A stretch of DNA of 64,000 bases from Paenarthrobacter sp. PH39-S1 (GTDB taxonomy: Bacteria > Actinomycetota > Actinomycetes > Actinomycetales > Micrococcaceae): positions 1 to 64,000 of the forward strand of contig NZ_JASISR010000008.1 in the NCBI RefSeq assembly GCF_030063245.1, in the 5' to 3' direction. Positions 15,502 to 23,735 of this stretch are shown piece after piece. The position numbers were made by a program, and so were the translations under genes. The notes under the pieces are model-generated. The model was not told the origin of the DNA. It searched no databases and worked only from the letters and a program-made list of their open reading frames with translations. Positions within the stretch are counted from its first letter, which is position 1. The number at the start of each line of letters is the position of its first letter.

Positions 15502-16322
15502 GCGCGGGAAAATTCCGACGCCGCGCGCACCTGCTCCGGGCTTGGACGCACGCCGGTGTACAGCACAAACTGCTCCTCCGCCTGAATCGCAATGACCTCG
15601 GCACCGGTAATAACCTGCTTGCCGGCACTGCGGGCGGCGCTAATGAGTGGTGTTTCGGACGGCAGGGCGACGACGTCGAACACCTCCCGCGCGGCAGTCA
15701 CGGCGTCGTCGTCGAACGACTGCACCCTTTCGTCTTCACCCCTCATACTCCCCCTCATGCCAAGAGGTGTGACGTTAATGATGAGGTCCGCCGTCGTTCC
15801 TCCCACCTCCGGCAGCCAGCCGAAGCCGTAGAGGTCCGCAAGTGCGCGGCCGGTTGTTTCATTGCGGGCAATGACGGTAACCGCAGTGAAGCCGGCATCG
15901 CGCAGCGCCGCCGCCACGGCCTTGGCCATGCCTCCGGAACCGCGCAGGAGCACGGAGTAAGCCGCGGGCACGGCGTGGTCCTTCAACAGCCGCGCAATCG
16001 CGAGGTAATCCGTGTTGTACGCCGTGAGGACGCCGCCGCAGTTCACTATCGTGTTCACCGATGCAATGGCCTCGGCCGACGGGTCCATCCGGTCCACCAG
16101 CCCAATGACGGCCTCCTTGTAGGGCATCGACACCGCAGCCCCACGGATCGGCAGGCCCCGGATCCCGGCCACCGCCGCCGCAATATCAGTCGGAGAGAAG
16201 GCCTTGTAGACAAAGTTCAGGCCCAGCTCCTCGTAGAGATAGTTGTGGAAGCGGGTCCCGATGTTGCTCGGCCGCGCTGCCAATGAAATGCACAGGGTCA
16301 TGTCTTTGTTCAAAATAGGCAC
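15498..16322 (-). CDS. Shikimate 5-dehydrogenase-like protein
   Basis: 274 residues from the GTG that begins MPILNKDMTLCISLAARPSN, the start seen in relatives of this subfamily. Substrate-domain residues are present: VSMPYKEAV (the catalytic Lys) and NTIVNCGGVLTAYNTDY (the Asp). The nucleotide site is LLRGSGGMAKAVAAALRDAGF. It should reduce 3-dehydroshikimate or a related keto acid with NAD(P)H. It belongs to the actinobacterial AroE-like group, so it may not be the main AroE of the shikimate pathway. It is transcribed away from the YbdK-type ligase, with a tandem repeat in the shared upstream region. Confidence 0.8.
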   Translation of the reverse strand: MPILNKDMTLCISLAARPSNIGTRFHNYLYEELGLNFVYKAFSPTDIAAAVAGIRGLPIRGAAVSMPYKEAVIGLVDRMDPSAEAIASVNTIVNCGGVLTAYNTDYLAIARLLKDHAVPAAYSVLLRGSGGMAKAVAAALRDAGFTAVTVIARNETTGRALADLYGFGWLPEVGGTTADLIINVTPLGMRGSMRGEDERVQSFDDDAVTAAREVFDVVALPSETPLISAARSAGKQVITGAEVIAIQAEEQFVLYTGVRPSPEQVRAASEFSRA

Positions 16323-16353
16323 CCTCCCATTCTGCACCTCCCGTTCCACTCTC

Positions 16354-16409
16354 CCGGCAACACTCTGCCGGCAACACACTGCCGGCAACACACTGCCGGC
16401 AACACACTC
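16354..16409. repeat. 14-bp tandem repeat, four copies
   Basis: Four head-to-tail copies of a CCGGCAACACACTG-type unit start at 16354, 16368, 16382 and 16396. Copies 2 and 3 are identical, and 1 and 4 differ by one or two bases. The array lies in the divergent region between the shikimate dehydrogenase-like gene and the YbdK-type ligase. There are no spacers, so it is not CRISPR. Confidence 0.9.
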
Positions 16410-16594
16410 CGGGCAAACGATTTGTTCCGAGCGCGTTCGGCGGCGGCATCCGGGCCGAGCTTTCCGCCATGGGATGAGCGTCACATCGGCTGCTGCGGCA
16501 CCCGGTCCGGCGCACCCCTGCACTAGAATAGGCCAGTATTCGTGCGGCATTCGGGCCGCCTATTCCGGTCCCGGAGACGATGTGAGGAGAACAT

Positions 16595-17749
16595 ATGAAG
16601 ATCGATTTCGCCTCATCGGCACAGTCCACATTGGGCGTGGAATGGGAACTGGCGCTGGTGGATTCCGGGACGGGCGAGCTGGTTCCGGTCGCCGACAAGG
16701 TGCTTGCCGCCGTGGGCCGTGCCCACCCCGAGCTGAGTGCGGACGAGGAACATCCGCACATCAAACAAGAGCTGCTGCTGAACACCGTGGAGCTTGTCAC
16801 GGGCGTGTGCCATACGGTGGCCGAGGCCAAAGCCGATTTGTCCCGGACCCTGGCGACGCTGCGCGAAGCCACAGATCCGCTGGGGGTTGAGCTGCTCTGC
16901 TCCGGCTCGCACCCGTTCAGCCAGACCAGCCGCCAGGCGGTCACGGATAAGGAACGGTACGCCAAACTGATCGACCGCACCCAGTGGTGGGGCAGCCAAA
17001 TGGTGATCTACGGCGTCCACGTCCACGTGGGTCTGGACAGCGTCCACAAGGCCATGCCGGTGCTGGACGGCCTGGCCAACTACTTTCCGCACTTTCAGGC
17101 ACTCTCCGCTTCGTCGCCCTTTTGGAACGGTGAGGACACCGGTTATGCCTCCCAGCGCGCGCTGATGTTCCAGCAGCTGCCGACCGCCGGTCTGCCGTTC
17201 CAGTTCGCCACCTGGGCCGAGTACGAGGCGTATGTGCAGGACATGTTCACCACCGGTGTCATCGATTCGATCAGCGAAATCCGCTGGGACATCCGCCCGG
17301 TACCCGGATTGGGGACCGTTGAAATGCGCGTCTGCGACGGCCTGTCAACGCTGGAGGAAGTGGGCGCCATCGCCGCGCTCACGCAGTGCCTGGTGGACGA
17401 CTTTTCCCGCACCCTCGACGACGGCGGCAGCATCCCGACGATGCCGCCGTGGCACGTACAGGAAAACAAATGGCGTGCGGCCCGCTACGGCTTGGACGCC
17501 ATCATCATCCTCGATGCCGCCGGTAACGAACGGCTCGTGACGGAGGACACGCTGGAACTGCTGAACAAGCTGGAACCGGTAGCCAAACGCCTCAATTGCG
17601 CGGACGAGCTCGCCGATGTGGAGAAGATTATCCGCCGCGGCGCCGGCTACCAGCGTCAGCGGGCGGTGGCCAACGCGCACGACGGCGACCTGCACGCCGT
17701 CGTCGACGACCTGATCCAGCGGCTGCGCTCCGGCCCCGCCGCACGCTGA
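16595..17749 (+). CDS. YbdK-family carboxylate-amine ligase (glutamate-cysteine ligase type 2)
   Basis: 384 residues, the normal YbdK length. Motifs: STLGVEWELALVDSGTG at the start, HIKQELLLNTVELVTG with Mg/ATP-binding acids, VIYGVHVHVGLD, SEIRWDIRPVPGLGTVEMRVCD, and MPPWHVQENKWRAARYGLDA. These enzymes have weak gamma-glutamylcysteine ligase activity; since actinobacteria use mycothiol, its true substrate is uncertain. It starts at ATG with GTGAGGAG upstream. It stands alone between the divergent shikimate dehydrogenase-like gene and the convergent tsaD. Confidence 0.87.
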   Translation: MKIDFASSAQSTLGVEWELALVDSGTGELVPVADKVLAAVGRAHPELSADEEHPHIKQELLLNTVELVTGVCHTVAEAKADLSRTLATLREATDPLGVELLCSGSHPFSQTSRQAVTDKERYAKLIDRTQWWGSQMVIYGVHVHVGLDSVHKAMPVLDGLANYFPHFQALSASSPFWNGEDTGYASQRALMFQQLPTAGLPFQFATWAEYEAYVQDMFTTGVIDSISEIRWDIRPVPGLGTVEMRVCDGLSTLEEVGAIAALTQCLVDDFSRTLDDGGSIPTMPPWHVQENKWRAARYGLDAIIILDAAGNERLVTEDTLELLNKLEPVAKRLNCADELADVEKIIRRGAGYQRQRAVANAHDGDLHAVVDDLIQRLRSGPAAR

Positions 17750-17856
17750 CCCGGTCCGCTCCTCAGACGACCGTCGAGTGGACAGATCCGCCCCCAAAAC
17801 GCGCTCTTTCAGGGCAGACGCACCCACTCAGCGGACGGACGGCCGGTGCCGCCGAG

Positions 17857-17922
17857 GTTACAGGCTGGGTGAGATTAGAGGCTGATGCGGTTACAGGCTG
17901 GATGCGGTTAGAGGCTGATGCT
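17857..17922. repeat. 33-bp tandem duplication at the tsaD 3' end
   Basis: Two adjacent 33-bp units (17857-17889 and 17890-17922) with about five differences. The second contains the last five codons and stop of tsaD, so the duplicated copy repeats the tail IleSerLeu-stop just beyond the gene. The duplication lies downstream of the stop and does not change the protein. Confidence 0.85.
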
Positions 17923-19011
17923 GCCGACCGGCATGGACGAGTCCGGGGCGAAGGAGATGCCGCTGGGACGGACCCCGTGCATCACCAGTTGGGCGCCTAG
18001 CGCGGCCACCATGGCGCCGTTATCCGTGCACAGAGCCAGCCGCGGTACCAGCAACCTGATTCCGGCGGCGGTGGTGCGTTCCTGAGCAAGCTCACGGAGC
18101 CTGCTGTTCGCTGCCACCCCTCCGCCCAGCAGCAGCGTGCTGATCCCCCGTTCACGGCAGGACAGCACGGCCTTGGCGGTAATGACGTCCAGCACTGCTT
18201 CCTGGAAACTGGCCGCGATATCCGCCAGCGGCGGCTGCCGGCCCTGCGCTTCGAAGGTTTCCACGCACCGTGCGACCGCCGTCTTGAGACCGGAGAAGGA
18301 GAAATCATAGCGGTGCGGACCCGGCGCCTCGGTGGTCCCCATATATTTGGGCGCGGTGAGCCCGCGCGGGAATGGGATGGCGCCGGGGTTCCCGGTCTTC
18401 GCCAGCGCATCGATGGCCGGACCGCCGGGGTAGGTCAGTCCCAGCAACCGCGCCACCTTGTCGAAGGCTTCACCGGCCGCGTCGTCGATCGTCGCGCCCA
18501 GCAGTTCAACGTCCTCGGCGATGCTGCCAACGCGCAGGATTTCCGTGTGCCCGCCGGAGACCAGCAGTGCACCGATGTTCTCCAGGCTTCCGTTCCTTAG
18601 CTCCCCGGCACCGGACTGAGCCGAGACTGCTTCGTCCAGCAGCGCCACGCCCACATGCGCCACCAGGTGGTTGATAGCGTACAGCGGTTTGCCTGTTGCC
18701 AGCGCCAGTGCCTTGGCCGCGCAGACGCCCACCATGAGCGCGCCCGCGAGCCCCGGGCCGCTGGTGACGGCGATCGCGTCAACGTCTGCGAGCGCAACGC
18801 CGGCAGCCGCGAGGGCCTGGTGGAGCGAAGGAATCATGGCGTCCAGATGGGCCCGGGAGGCGATTTCCGGAATCACGCCACCGAAACGGACGTGCTCCTC
18901 CATCGAGGAGGACACCGTGTTGGCGAGCAGCTGGGTTCCGCGGACTATACCCACGCCGGTCTCATCGCAGGAGGATTCGATGCCCAAAATCAGGGGTTCG
19001 GTCCGGTTCAT
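17908..19011 (-). CDS. tsaD: tRNA N6-adenosine threonylcarbamoyltransferase TsaD
   Basis: 367 residues. It opens with [17 protein letters not shown] and has the metal-site region [51 protein letters not shown] and [16 protein letters not shown]. It transfers the threonylcarbamoyl group to A37 of ANN-decoding tRNAs with TsaB and TsaE, both encoded just upstream. The ATG at 19011 overlaps the RimI stop by four bases. The operon order tsaE-tsaB-rimI-tsaD is typical of actinobacteria. A 33-bp repeat follows and overlaps its stop. Confidence 0.96.
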   Translation of the reverse strand: MNRTEPLILGIESSCDETGVGIVRGTQLLANTVSSSMEEHVRFGGVIPEIASRAHLDAMIPSLHQALAAAGVALADVDAIAVTSGPGLAGALMVGVCAAKALALATGKPLYAINHLVAHVGVALLDEAVSAQSGAGELRNGSLENIGALLVSGGHTEILRVGSIAEDVELLGATIDDAAGEAFDKVARLLGLTYPGGPAIDALAKTGNPGAIPFPRGLTAPKYMGTTEAPGPHRYDFSFSGLKTAVARCVETFEAQGRQPPLADIAASFQEAVLDVITAKAVLSCRERGISTLLLGGGVAANSRLRELAQERTTAAGIRLLVPRLALCTDNGAMVAALGAQLVMHGVRPSGISFAPDSSMPVGSISL

Positions 19012-19565
19012 GCCGTTACCTCATCAGTTGCCGTCAGCCGGAGCCGCATAATCAGGGCATCCGTTCCGTCCCGGTAATAGCGGGGTCGGGTGTGGATCTG
19101 CTCAAAACCGAAGCGCAGGTAGAGCTGCTGGGCCCGCGGATTGTCCGCACGGACCTCCAGCAGGACATCGGCAGCCCCGCGGCGGCTCGCCTCAGCCAGC
19201 AGTTCGGTCAGCAGCGCACGTCCGATCCCCCGGCCCTCGCACTCAGGCTGCACGGCGATGGTCTGCACGTCGGCAATGGGCAGGATGCACATCAGTCCGG
19301 CGTAGCCGACAATCCGGCCTGCCAGCTCGGCCACCAGATAGCGCCGCGTCTGCGGCTGGGCGAGTTCGTCCACGAACATCTGCCGCGGCCAGAAGTCCAC
19401 CGGGAAAAGCGAGACCTCCAGCCCGCAGACCGTGTCAATATCCGCGGCCCTCATGTCCCGCAGCTGGTGCTCCGGAGCCTTGCGATGGCCCCGAATCTGG
19501 TCGTCGCCGGGGCCCGTGAAGTCCCCCGCGGCCGACGGCTCCCCGCACCCTCCCTGCCCGATCAC
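19008..19565 (-). CDS. rimI: RimI-like ribosomal protein N-acetyltransferase (GNAT)
   Basis: 185 residues from a GTG overlapping the TsaB stop (GTGA). The GNAT core starts near residue 36: [21 protein letters not shown], the acetyl-CoA-binding [21 protein letters not shown], and [22 protein letters not shown]. The first 30 residues, rich in Gly and polar residues, are not part of the family and may mean a later start. In this operon position the protein is normally RimI, which acetylates the N-terminus of S18 or a related target. Confidence 0.88.
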   Translation of the reverse strand: MIGQGGCGEPSAAGDFTGPGDDQIRGHRKAPEHQLRDMRAADIDTVCGLEVSLFPVDFWPRQMFVDELAQPQTRRYLVAELAGRIVGYAGLMCILPIADVQTIAVQPECEGRGIGRALLTELLAEASRRGAADVLLEVRADNPRAQQLYLRFGFEQIHTRPRYYRDGTDALIMRLRLTATDEVTA

Positions 19566-20380
19566 AGCGCACGCTTCCGCGGCCCGGGGACCTTGGCGTC
19601 CGACTCCCGCAGGTACAGCGGGGTGCTCGGCAGCAGCGGGGCGCCCTTGGCATAGTCAGCTTCTTGAAGTTCGTCAGCCTTTTGACGTTCGTCAGCCTTT
19701 TGACGTTCGTCAGCCTTTTGACGTTCGTCAGCCTTTTGAAGTTCGACGGCGGCATAGCGTCCCAGCGATGCCGCCGTGGGCTGGGCCTGGGCCAGAGCCT
19801 GGGGCACGGTGCACCCGCCGCGCTCGAGAACGTCACGGTAGAGACCGGCACCCGCACCGAGGACGGGCAGCGCCGGCAGATCCGCCGCGGGCCCGACGTG
19901 GGGCCCCTCCAGCAACGTTGCATCCCGGGAATATCGGGCCCAGTACACTTCCTTTCGGCGTGCATCGGTGGCGATGACAAAATCCCGTTCCGGCTGCGGG
20001 GGTCCCTTTGCAGGGTCGTCGGCCCGGTATCCCGTACCGAAGACGACGTCCCAAGCCAGCGCGTTCAGGCTCATCACGCCATGCAGCGGAACATCCCAGA
20101 CGTAGCTGAGCATCCGTGCCACCGCGATGCCCGAACGGAGCCCGGTGAACGGACCGGGCCCAACGCCGACGACGATGGCGTCCAGGGCCGCCCCCTCGGT
20201 GACCGGGTCACCGAACAGCGATTCAATGCCCGGCACCAGCACCTCCGCATGGCTGCGGGTATCCTCGGTGGCAAAGCTGGCAACGACGGCGGCGCCGGCC
20301 GGGCGGGAGCCGCCGGCTGCCGTCGTCCTGATCAACGCCGCGCTGGCGATGGCGGAGGTATCAATGGAGAGAATCAGCAC
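19562..20380 (-). CDS. tsaB: tRNA threonylcarbamoyladenosine biosynthesis protein TsaB
   Basis: 272 residues. The N-terminal ASKHA fold is clear: LILSIDTSAIASAALI, HAEVLVPGIESLF, and IVVGVGPGPFTGLRSGIAVARML. TsaB is the scaffold partner of TsaD. About residues 208-240 hold an insertion of ERQKAD hexapeptides (four near-perfect copies) coded by an 18-bp DNA repeat. It should form a charged helix and lies in the variable C-terminal half, so function is probably kept. The gene overlaps rimI by four bases. Confidence 0.93.
   Translation of the reverse strand: MLILSIDTSAIASAALIRTTAAGGSRPAGAAVVASFATEDTRSHAEVLVPGIESLFGDPVTEGAALDAIVVGVGPGPFTGLRSGIAVARMLSYVWDVPLHGVMSLNALAWDVVFGTGYRADDPAKGPPQPERDFVIATDARRKEVYWARYSRDATLLEGPHVGPAADLPALPVLGAGAGLYRDVLERGGCTVPQALAQAQPTAASLGRYAAVELQKADERQKADERQKADERQKADELQEADYAKGAPLLPSTPLYLRESDAKVPGPRKRAL
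19669..19740. repeat. 18-bp tandem repeat inside tsaB, four copies
   Basis: Four consecutive copies of GTTCGTCAGCCTTTTGAC start at 19669, 19687, 19705 and 19723; the last ends in A instead of C. A degenerate fifth copy lies at 19651-19668. The unit is in frame and encodes ERQKAD on the minus strand. Confidence 0.95.
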
Positions 20381-20389
20381 TAACCCAAC

Positions 20390-21013
20390 CTAGTCCATCG
20401 GTTCTGCGCCGGGCGGTGGCATCCGGCCGGTGCCGGACGCGAAGCCGGTGCCGGAGCGGGAGTCTGAGCCGGAGGGGGAAAGATCGGATAGGTCGGCTCC
20501 GTTCCACCGGGGACCGATGGCGCTGATCCGCAGCAGTCTCGGCTCGTCCGCGCCGTCGTCCGCGCCGCCTTCGTTCGGTGCTGCTCCGCCTTCGCCTGCC
20601 CCGGTGGCCCGCAACAGGTGGATTTCCAGCCGGCTCTCGGTCAGGTGTTCCACCCGGCCCGTGCCCCATTCCACCACCGTGACGGCGGAATCCATCGTAT
20701 TCTCCAGGTCGATGTCGTCGACTTCCCCGGCGGATTCCAGTCGGTACGCGTCCACGTGCACCAGGTCCGGACCTCCCGGGTTGGGCCCATCGGCGAGGTT
20801 GGGATGGATCCTCACCAGCACGAACGTGGGCGAGATGATGCCTGGGCGGACTCCCAGTCCCCGGCCCAGTCCCTGGGTGAAGGTCGTCTTTCCTGCACCG
20901 AGCTCCCCACTGAGGACCAGCAGGTCCCCCGTGGCGAGCAACGCACCCAGCCGTTCGGCGATTGCCTGGGTCGCCTCCGTGGTTGTTACCCGAAATTCCC
21001 ACATCCTGCTCAT
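20390..21013 (-). CDS. tsaE: tRNA threonylcarbamoyladenosine biosynthesis ATPase TsaE
   Basis: 207 residues from ATG at 21013 (an ATG three codons later is equally possible). The Walker A is LSGELGAGKTTFTQGLGRGL, followed by GIISPTFVLVRIH, LVHVDAYRLES and VVEWGTGRVEHL, all standard for TsaE. It is an ATPase that resets the TsaB-TsaD complex. The C-terminal 60 residues are low-complexity, rich in Gly, Ala, Asp and Ser. It lies nine bases upstream of tsaB in transcription order. An open frame extends further upstream but without family similarity. Confidence 0.9.
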   Translation of the reverse strand: MSRMWEFRVTTTEATQAIAERLGALLATGDLLVLSGELGAGKTTFTQGLGRGLGVRPGIISPTFVLVRIHPNLADGPNPGGPDLVHVDAYRLESAGEVDDIDLENTMDSAVTVVEWGTGRVEHLTESRLEIHLLRATGAGEGGAAPNEGGADDGADEPRLLRISAIGPRWNGADLSDLSPSGSDSRSGTGFASGTGRMPPPGAEPMD

Positions 21014-21149
21014 TCGACCCGCCAAGCCGAAATCCACCCTGCAGCCGCGGCCGCCTGTCGCAAGTGGCGCACACGTATGGGCTCCAGGCACACAAGAACG
21101 CACCCTGCGCCAACGCCGGGGCCAACTCCGCGCTGAACGATCCGAAGCA

Positions 21150-22397
21150 TCAGGCTCGCTGCGCTTTCGTGGCCGCGTTCCCGGCTGCCGCCCCGGTTGA
21201 GGCAGCGTGAATTGAACCACTGGGAAGAGCACACCCGCGGGCTTCGTTGAGATAGACCCGCGGCACCCGGGGCCCGATCCGGGTAATGATTTCGTAGTTG
21301 ATGGTGCCCGCAGCGGCCGCCCAGTCGTCCGCGGTGGGGCCGCCGCCGTCGCCCGTTCCGAAGAGCTCGGCTTCCGCGCCCAGCACCGATGCACCCCCCG
21401 CGACCGATGCATCCGGCCCCAGATCCACCACCATCTGGTCCATCGCCACACGACCCACTACAGGATATGTCTGTCCATTGATCCGCACCGGACCGCCGGT
21501 GGCCACCCGGGGGATGCCGTCTCCGTAACCCAGCGGGATCAGGGCCAGGGTGCTCGGCCGGTCCGTCACATAGTTCAGGCCGTAGGAGACGCCCTGATGA
21601 GCCGGCACATCCTTGCAGGACGCGACGAGTGTCTTGACGGTCATGGCCGGGCGCAGACCCAGCTCCGCCGAGGTCTGGTTTTCGAAGGGCGAGAGGCCAT
21701 AGATACCCAGTCCGGCGCGGACCAGATCAAAATGCGCGTCCGGCCGGGAAAGAATGGCCGGGGTGTTGGCCAGGTGCCGGACCTCCAGGTCCGCGCCGGC
21801 GTCCTCCGCGACGGCGACCGCCTCCCGGAACCGCTGCAGCTGTTCGTCCGTTTCGACGCGGTCGGGCTCGTCCGCCACGGCGAAGTGAGTGAACACCCCC
21901 ACCACGCGCAGCAGGCCCTGTTCCTGGTAGTCCATCGCCTCACCGACCAACGAGTCCCAGAGTGCGGCTGTGCTGCCGTTGCGGCCCAAACCCGTGTCGA
22001 TTTTTAGGTGCACCCTGGCCGGCCGCTGCCGGTCGCGAGCGGCAGCAACAATGTGCTCCAGTTCCCAGCCCGAGCAGCCCACGTCGATGCCGGCCTCCAG
22101 CGCAGCTCCGAAATCGCTGGCCGGGGTGTGCAGCCACGCCAGCACGGGGGCGTCGATGCCGGCCCCGCGCAGCTTCAGGGCCTCGGAGATGTGAGCCACT
22201 CCCAGCCAGCTGGCGCCCGCTTCCAAAGCGGCCCCAGCCACCGGAACCATGCCGTGGCCGTAGGCATCGGCCTTGACCACCGCCATCAGTCTGGCCGGGG
22301 AAATGACGTCGCACAGCTGTCGTACATTGTGCCGGATCGCGTCGAGATCGATCTCGGCCCGGCGTTCGGAAAAGGCAGGCGCTTCGGTTGGAATCAC
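21150..22397 (-). CDS. alr: Alanine racemase
   Basis: 415 residues. The PLP lysine motif LMAVVKADAYGHGMVPVA is near residue 40, LKIDTGLGRNG is central, and the C-terminal catalytic Tyr is in GVSYGLNYVTDRPSTLALIPLGYGDGIPR. It makes D-alanine for peptidoglycan. The sequence ends with about 30 non-conserved residues rich in Ala and Gly. It precedes tsaE in the same direction with a 136-base gap, as in other actinobacteria where alr heads the t6A operon, and follows the PfkB gene by nine bases. Confidence 0.95.
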   Translation of the reverse strand: MIPTEAPAFSERRAEIDLDAIRHNVRQLCDVISPARLMAVVKADAYGHGMVPVAGAALEAGASWLGVAHISEALKLRGAGIDAPVLAWLHTPASDFGAALEAGIDVGCSGWELEHIVAAARDRQRPARVHLKIDTGLGRNGSTAALWDSLVGEAMDYQEQGLLRVVGVFTHFAVADEPDRVETDEQLQRFREAVAVAEDAGADLEVRHLANTPAILSRPDAHFDLVRAGLGIYGLSPFENQTSAELGLRPAMTVKTLVASCKDVPAHQGVSYGLNYVTDRPSTLALIPLGYGDGIPRVATGGPVRINGQTYPVVGRVAMDQMVVDLGPDASVAGGASVLGAEAELFGTGDGGGPTADDWAAAAGTINYEIITRIGPRVPRVYLNEARGCALPSGSIHAASTGAAAGNAATKAQRA

Positions 22398-22406
22398 CCT
22401 TCCATT

Positions 22407-23702
22407 TTAGGCATCCGATTGATGGGCAATGGTCGCCGAGGCGCGGCGCACCGCCTCCGCCGGCACATCCAACAGCACATCCTCAAGGAACGAGTAGCGG
22501 CGCAGCCACTGTTTCCGCATACCTTCGCGGGACGTGTTCACCCGGCGCCACCAGTCCGCAATGTCGCCCCACCCGGGCGCCGCCAGCGACCCGCCCACCT
22601 GCTGCACCGAGAGCGCTGCGCACAGGTTCGCGAAGCTCAGCCGGTCCGCCAGCTTCCAGCCTGCCAGGCAACCGACCACGAAAGCCGCCCCGAAACAGTC
22701 ACCCGCGCCGGTCGGGTCAAAGGCATTCACCGGCAGCGCCGGCACCCATTCCTCCTCCCCGGTGATGGAGTCCACCGCCAGCGCCCCTTGGCCGCCCGCT
22801 GTAACCACCGCCAGCGGGACCTGGTCCGCTAAGGAGTACAAGGCGGCCCAGGGGTCATCCGTACGGGTCAGCGCCATGGCCTCCACCGAGTTGGGCATAA
22901 ACGCGTGGAAATGCTTCAGATTCGCCAGCATGCCCCCGTGCCAGCGACCGCTGGGATCCCAGCCGACGGCGCCAAAGAGTTTGGTGCCGTTCCGCGCAGC
23001 TGCGAGCGCCCACGGCGCCAACTCCTCCTCCAGGGGCACGACGGCGGCCCGGGCTGTGGGTGGCGGGTCGCCGATGAGCTCGGAGGCGGACAGCGGGGAA
23101 GGGTGCCCGTGGGTCACCATGGAGCGGTCCTTGAGGACCGAGAGCGAGATGGTGACCGGTGAATGCCAGCCGGGAAAGCGGCGTGACGAGGACAGGTCCA
23201 CGTGCTCGCGGGCGGAGAGGATGTTCCAGTTGAAGTCCCCGTAGCCATCATCGCCAAACGCGGCGGCCAGCGTGACATTCAGTCCCAGCCGGCTGGCGGC
23301 TATGGCCTGGTTGGCCACTCCCCCCGGGCACGATCCCATCCCCTCGGACCAGAGCTCGGTGCCCGGCGACGGGAGCTCCTGAAGACCGGTGAAGATGATG
23401 TCCCAGAACACCGAGCCGGTCAGGATCAGATCAAAGCGTTCCCGCTGCGTAGCGCGTTGGACGGCCAGCGGATCGAACCGGTGGTGCACCGGGTTTTGAC
23501 GGCACGCGGCTCCGGAGGGGCCGGAGTCGGGAGCCGGTGCGCCGGCGAGCCCTGTGTCAGGGACCGATTCGCCGGCGGGACGGATGCCGGAAACCGGAGC
23601 CGCGGGCGGGGAAACCCGCGGGGGCGGAGCACCGAGGGACGGATTCCGCAGGGCTGGCGCTCGAAGGGATCGAACACCTTCTGGAAACTGGCTGGTACCC
23701 AT
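22407..23702 (-). CDS. PfkB-family carbohydrate kinase
   Basis: Up to 431 residues from ATG at 23702. The ribokinase fold begins near residue 85 with FDLILTGSVFWDIIFTGLQ. It continues with GSCPGGVANQAIAASRLG (the GG switch), AAFGDDGYGDFNW, PVTISLS, and the catalytic VNAFDPTGAGDCFGAAFVVG with the Asp base and anion hole. The first 80 residues are Pro/Ala/Gly-rich and not part of the family, so translation may really begin at an internal GTG near 23489. Either way, a sugar or nucleoside kinase is clear, but its substrate is not. It is divergent from a GH4 glycosidase with only 33 bases between starts, which suggests that both act on the same sugar. Confidence 0.88.
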   Translation of the reverse strand: MGTSQFPEGVRSLRAPALRNPSLGAPPPRVSPPAAPVSGIRPAGESVPDTGLAGAPAPDSGPSGAACRQNPVHHRFDPLAVQRATQRERFDLILTGSVFWDIIFTGLQELPSPGTELWSEGMGSCPGGVANQAIAASRLGLNVTLAAAFGDDGYGDFNWNILSAREHVDLSSSRRFPGWHSPVTISLSVLKDRSMVTHGHPSPLSASELIGDPPPTARAAVVPLEEELAPWALAAARNGTKLFGAVGWDPSGRWHGGMLANLKHFHAFMPNSVEAMALTRTDDPWAALYSLADQVPLAVVTAGGQGALAVDSITGEEEWVPALPVNAFDPTGAGDCFGAAFVVGCLAGWKLADRLSFANLCAALSVQQVGGSLAAPGWGDIADWWRRVNTSREGMRKQWLRRYSFLEDVLLDVPAEAVRRASATIAHQSDA

Positions 23703-23735
23703 GTACGGCACCCTACTGTACGGCACAATAAATGT

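Noticed and set aside
16354-16409. Possible CRISPR array
   Set aside because: Units are 14 bases and contiguous with no spacers, and no cas gene is present in the window.
15502-16550. Longer start for the shikimate dehydrogenase-like gene
   Set aside because: The extra 76 codons cross the 14-bp repeat array and the divergent promoter; relatives start MPILNKD.
20390-21451. 353-residue version of TsaE
   Set aside because: The extra N-terminus runs antisense to and into the alr end and gap; the TsaE fold begins at the WEFRVTTTEAT segment.
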